A stretch of DNA of 64,000 bases from contig NZ_JAXCLW010000004.1 of the NCBI RefSeq assembly GCF_034044715.1, forward strand, positions 248,001 through 312,000. Direction: 5' to 3'. Below, piece after piece: positions 63,569 through 64,000 of the stretch. Positions within the stretch are counted from its first letter, which is position 1. Each line of letters begins with the position of its first letter. Both the position numbers and the translations under genes were made by a program. The DNA is from Dongia_B soli. GTDB lineage: Bacteria > Pseudomonadota > Alphaproteobacteria > Dongiales > Dongiaceae. Below the pieces are notes generated by a model. It ran no database searches, was not told the origin of the DNA, and saw only the letters and a list, made by a program, of their open reading frames with translations.

Positions 63569-64000
63569 GCGAAAGCCGACTTCACGCATGATCTGGCGAC
63601 TTTGCTCGACAAACTCGGCATCGATGTCGCGCATGTCGCTGGCTTTTCCATGGGCGGCCTGCTCGCCCAGGCCTTCGCCCTTCATTATCCGGAACGCGTC
63701 GACAAGCTCGCCATTCTCGCAGCGACAACGGGCCGGAATCCCGATGAGCAATATCGCCTCGAACAGCGGCTGGATTTTCTTCGCACCAATCATTCGGGCT
63801 CCTATTTCCGTGAACATGCCTGCCCGCGCTGGTTCACCGATGAATTCCGCGCCAGCGATCCCGAAGTCGTCGACTACTGCGAGAAGGTCGTCGCGAACAA
63901 TAATCACGAGGCCTTTGTCAAAGCCTATGAAGTGCTGGTCGGCAACGACCTCGCCGCGGAGCTGCCGAAGATCAAACACCAGACATTGGTACTGACCGGT
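63569..64000 (+). pseudogene. alpha/beta hydrolase fragment, 5'-truncated, runs off the window
   Basis: The frame following a TAA at 63566-63568 encodes the C-terminal two-thirds of a hydrolase like those at 40988 and 51056: DLATLLDKLGIDVAHVAGFSMGG (nucleophile elbow), then YPERVDKLAILAATTGR and CPRWFTDEFRAS. The first 95 or so residues, including the HG oxyanion loop, have no counterpart in any upstream frame, and no suitable start codon precedes the elbow. It is therefore probably a deleted gene remnant. The 3' end lies beyond the window. Confidence 0.6.

Overview
The window reads as a chromosomal catabolic region of an alphaproteobacterium. The gene families (PotABCD-, BMP-, RbsA-, Dpp- and SsuABC-type importers, Puu-like amine genes, Mesorhizobium-type vitamin B6 degradation enzymes, FCD-type GntR regulators), the moderately high G+C and the tight ATGA/GTGA gene overlaps fit Hyphomicrobiales or Rhodospirillales. 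The genus cannot be told from the sequence alone. No rRNA, tRNA, CRISPR array or intact mobile element was seen. Six different ABC importers, each next to degradative enzymes, make this a dense scavenging and catabolism locus.

Layout. (1) 1-3532 (+): end of a sugar-type operon with two SMP-30/strictosidine synthase-like proteins, an RbsA-type double ATPase and a carboxymuconolactone decarboxylase family protein. (2) 3533-4416: decayed DNA with a frameshifted small ORF and an MFS transporter remnant, then a secreted protein of unknown function (-). (3) 5344-20299: a PotABCD-type importer (-) divergent from a TetR - GGT - GGT - acyl-CoA ligase - ketopantoate reductase-like - PuuA-like - PuuB-like - TetR cluster (+). 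This looks like an amine route through gamma-glutamylated intermediates in which two cytoplasmic GGT-family proteins may replace PuuD. (4) 20316-40951: a vitamin B6 degradation region. It holds a frameshifted pyridoxine 4-oxidase-like GMC gene, pyridoxamine-pyruvate transaminase, pyridoxal 4-dehydrogenase, 4-pyridoxolactonase and an FHMPC dehydrogenase. The last two lie in one long minus-strand operon with a BMP-type ABC importer, a GST, RidA, an LVIVD-repeat protein and a gentisate dioxygenase-like bicupin. A divergent GntR regulator, a THI5/SsuA-type ABC importer and a second GMC oxidoreductase follow. (5) 40988-50869 (-): alpha/beta hydrolase, second Pot-like importer, luciferase-like monooxygenase (LLM), flavin reductase fused to a Nudix-like domain, PucR/CdaR regulator, DUF1185 protein. 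(6) 51056-62238: a parallel module with alpha/beta hydrolase and Dpp-type importer (-), then GntR, aldo/keto reductase, alpha/beta hydrolase, LLM and flavin reductase (+). (7) 62277-64000: a stand-alone receiver, a PAS/H-box protein without an ATPase domain, and a 5'-truncated third alpha/beta hydrolase running off the end.

How the parts work together. In region 4 pyridoxine or pyridoxamine would be converted to pyridoxal, oxidised to 4-pyridoxolactone, hydrolysed to 4-pyridoxate, oxidised (perhaps by the second GMC enzyme) and passed to the FHMPC dehydrogenase. The two usual downstream enzymes, the HMPDC decarboxylase and the ring-opening flavoenzyme MHPCO, are absent from the window. A salicylate/gentisate-type bicupin dioxygenase sits at the head of the same operon, so an alternative ring-cleavage route is a reasonable hypothesis. 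Regions 5 and 6 are two Rut-like two-component monooxygenase modules, each with its own importer and regulator.

Regulatory structure is visible. GAACCA/TGGTTC elements recur at three B6-region promoters, GTATACCA palindromes flank the GntR gene of region 6 and recur before its LLM gene, and strong hairpins sit directly after the solute-binding-protein gene in all four importers where that gene comes first.
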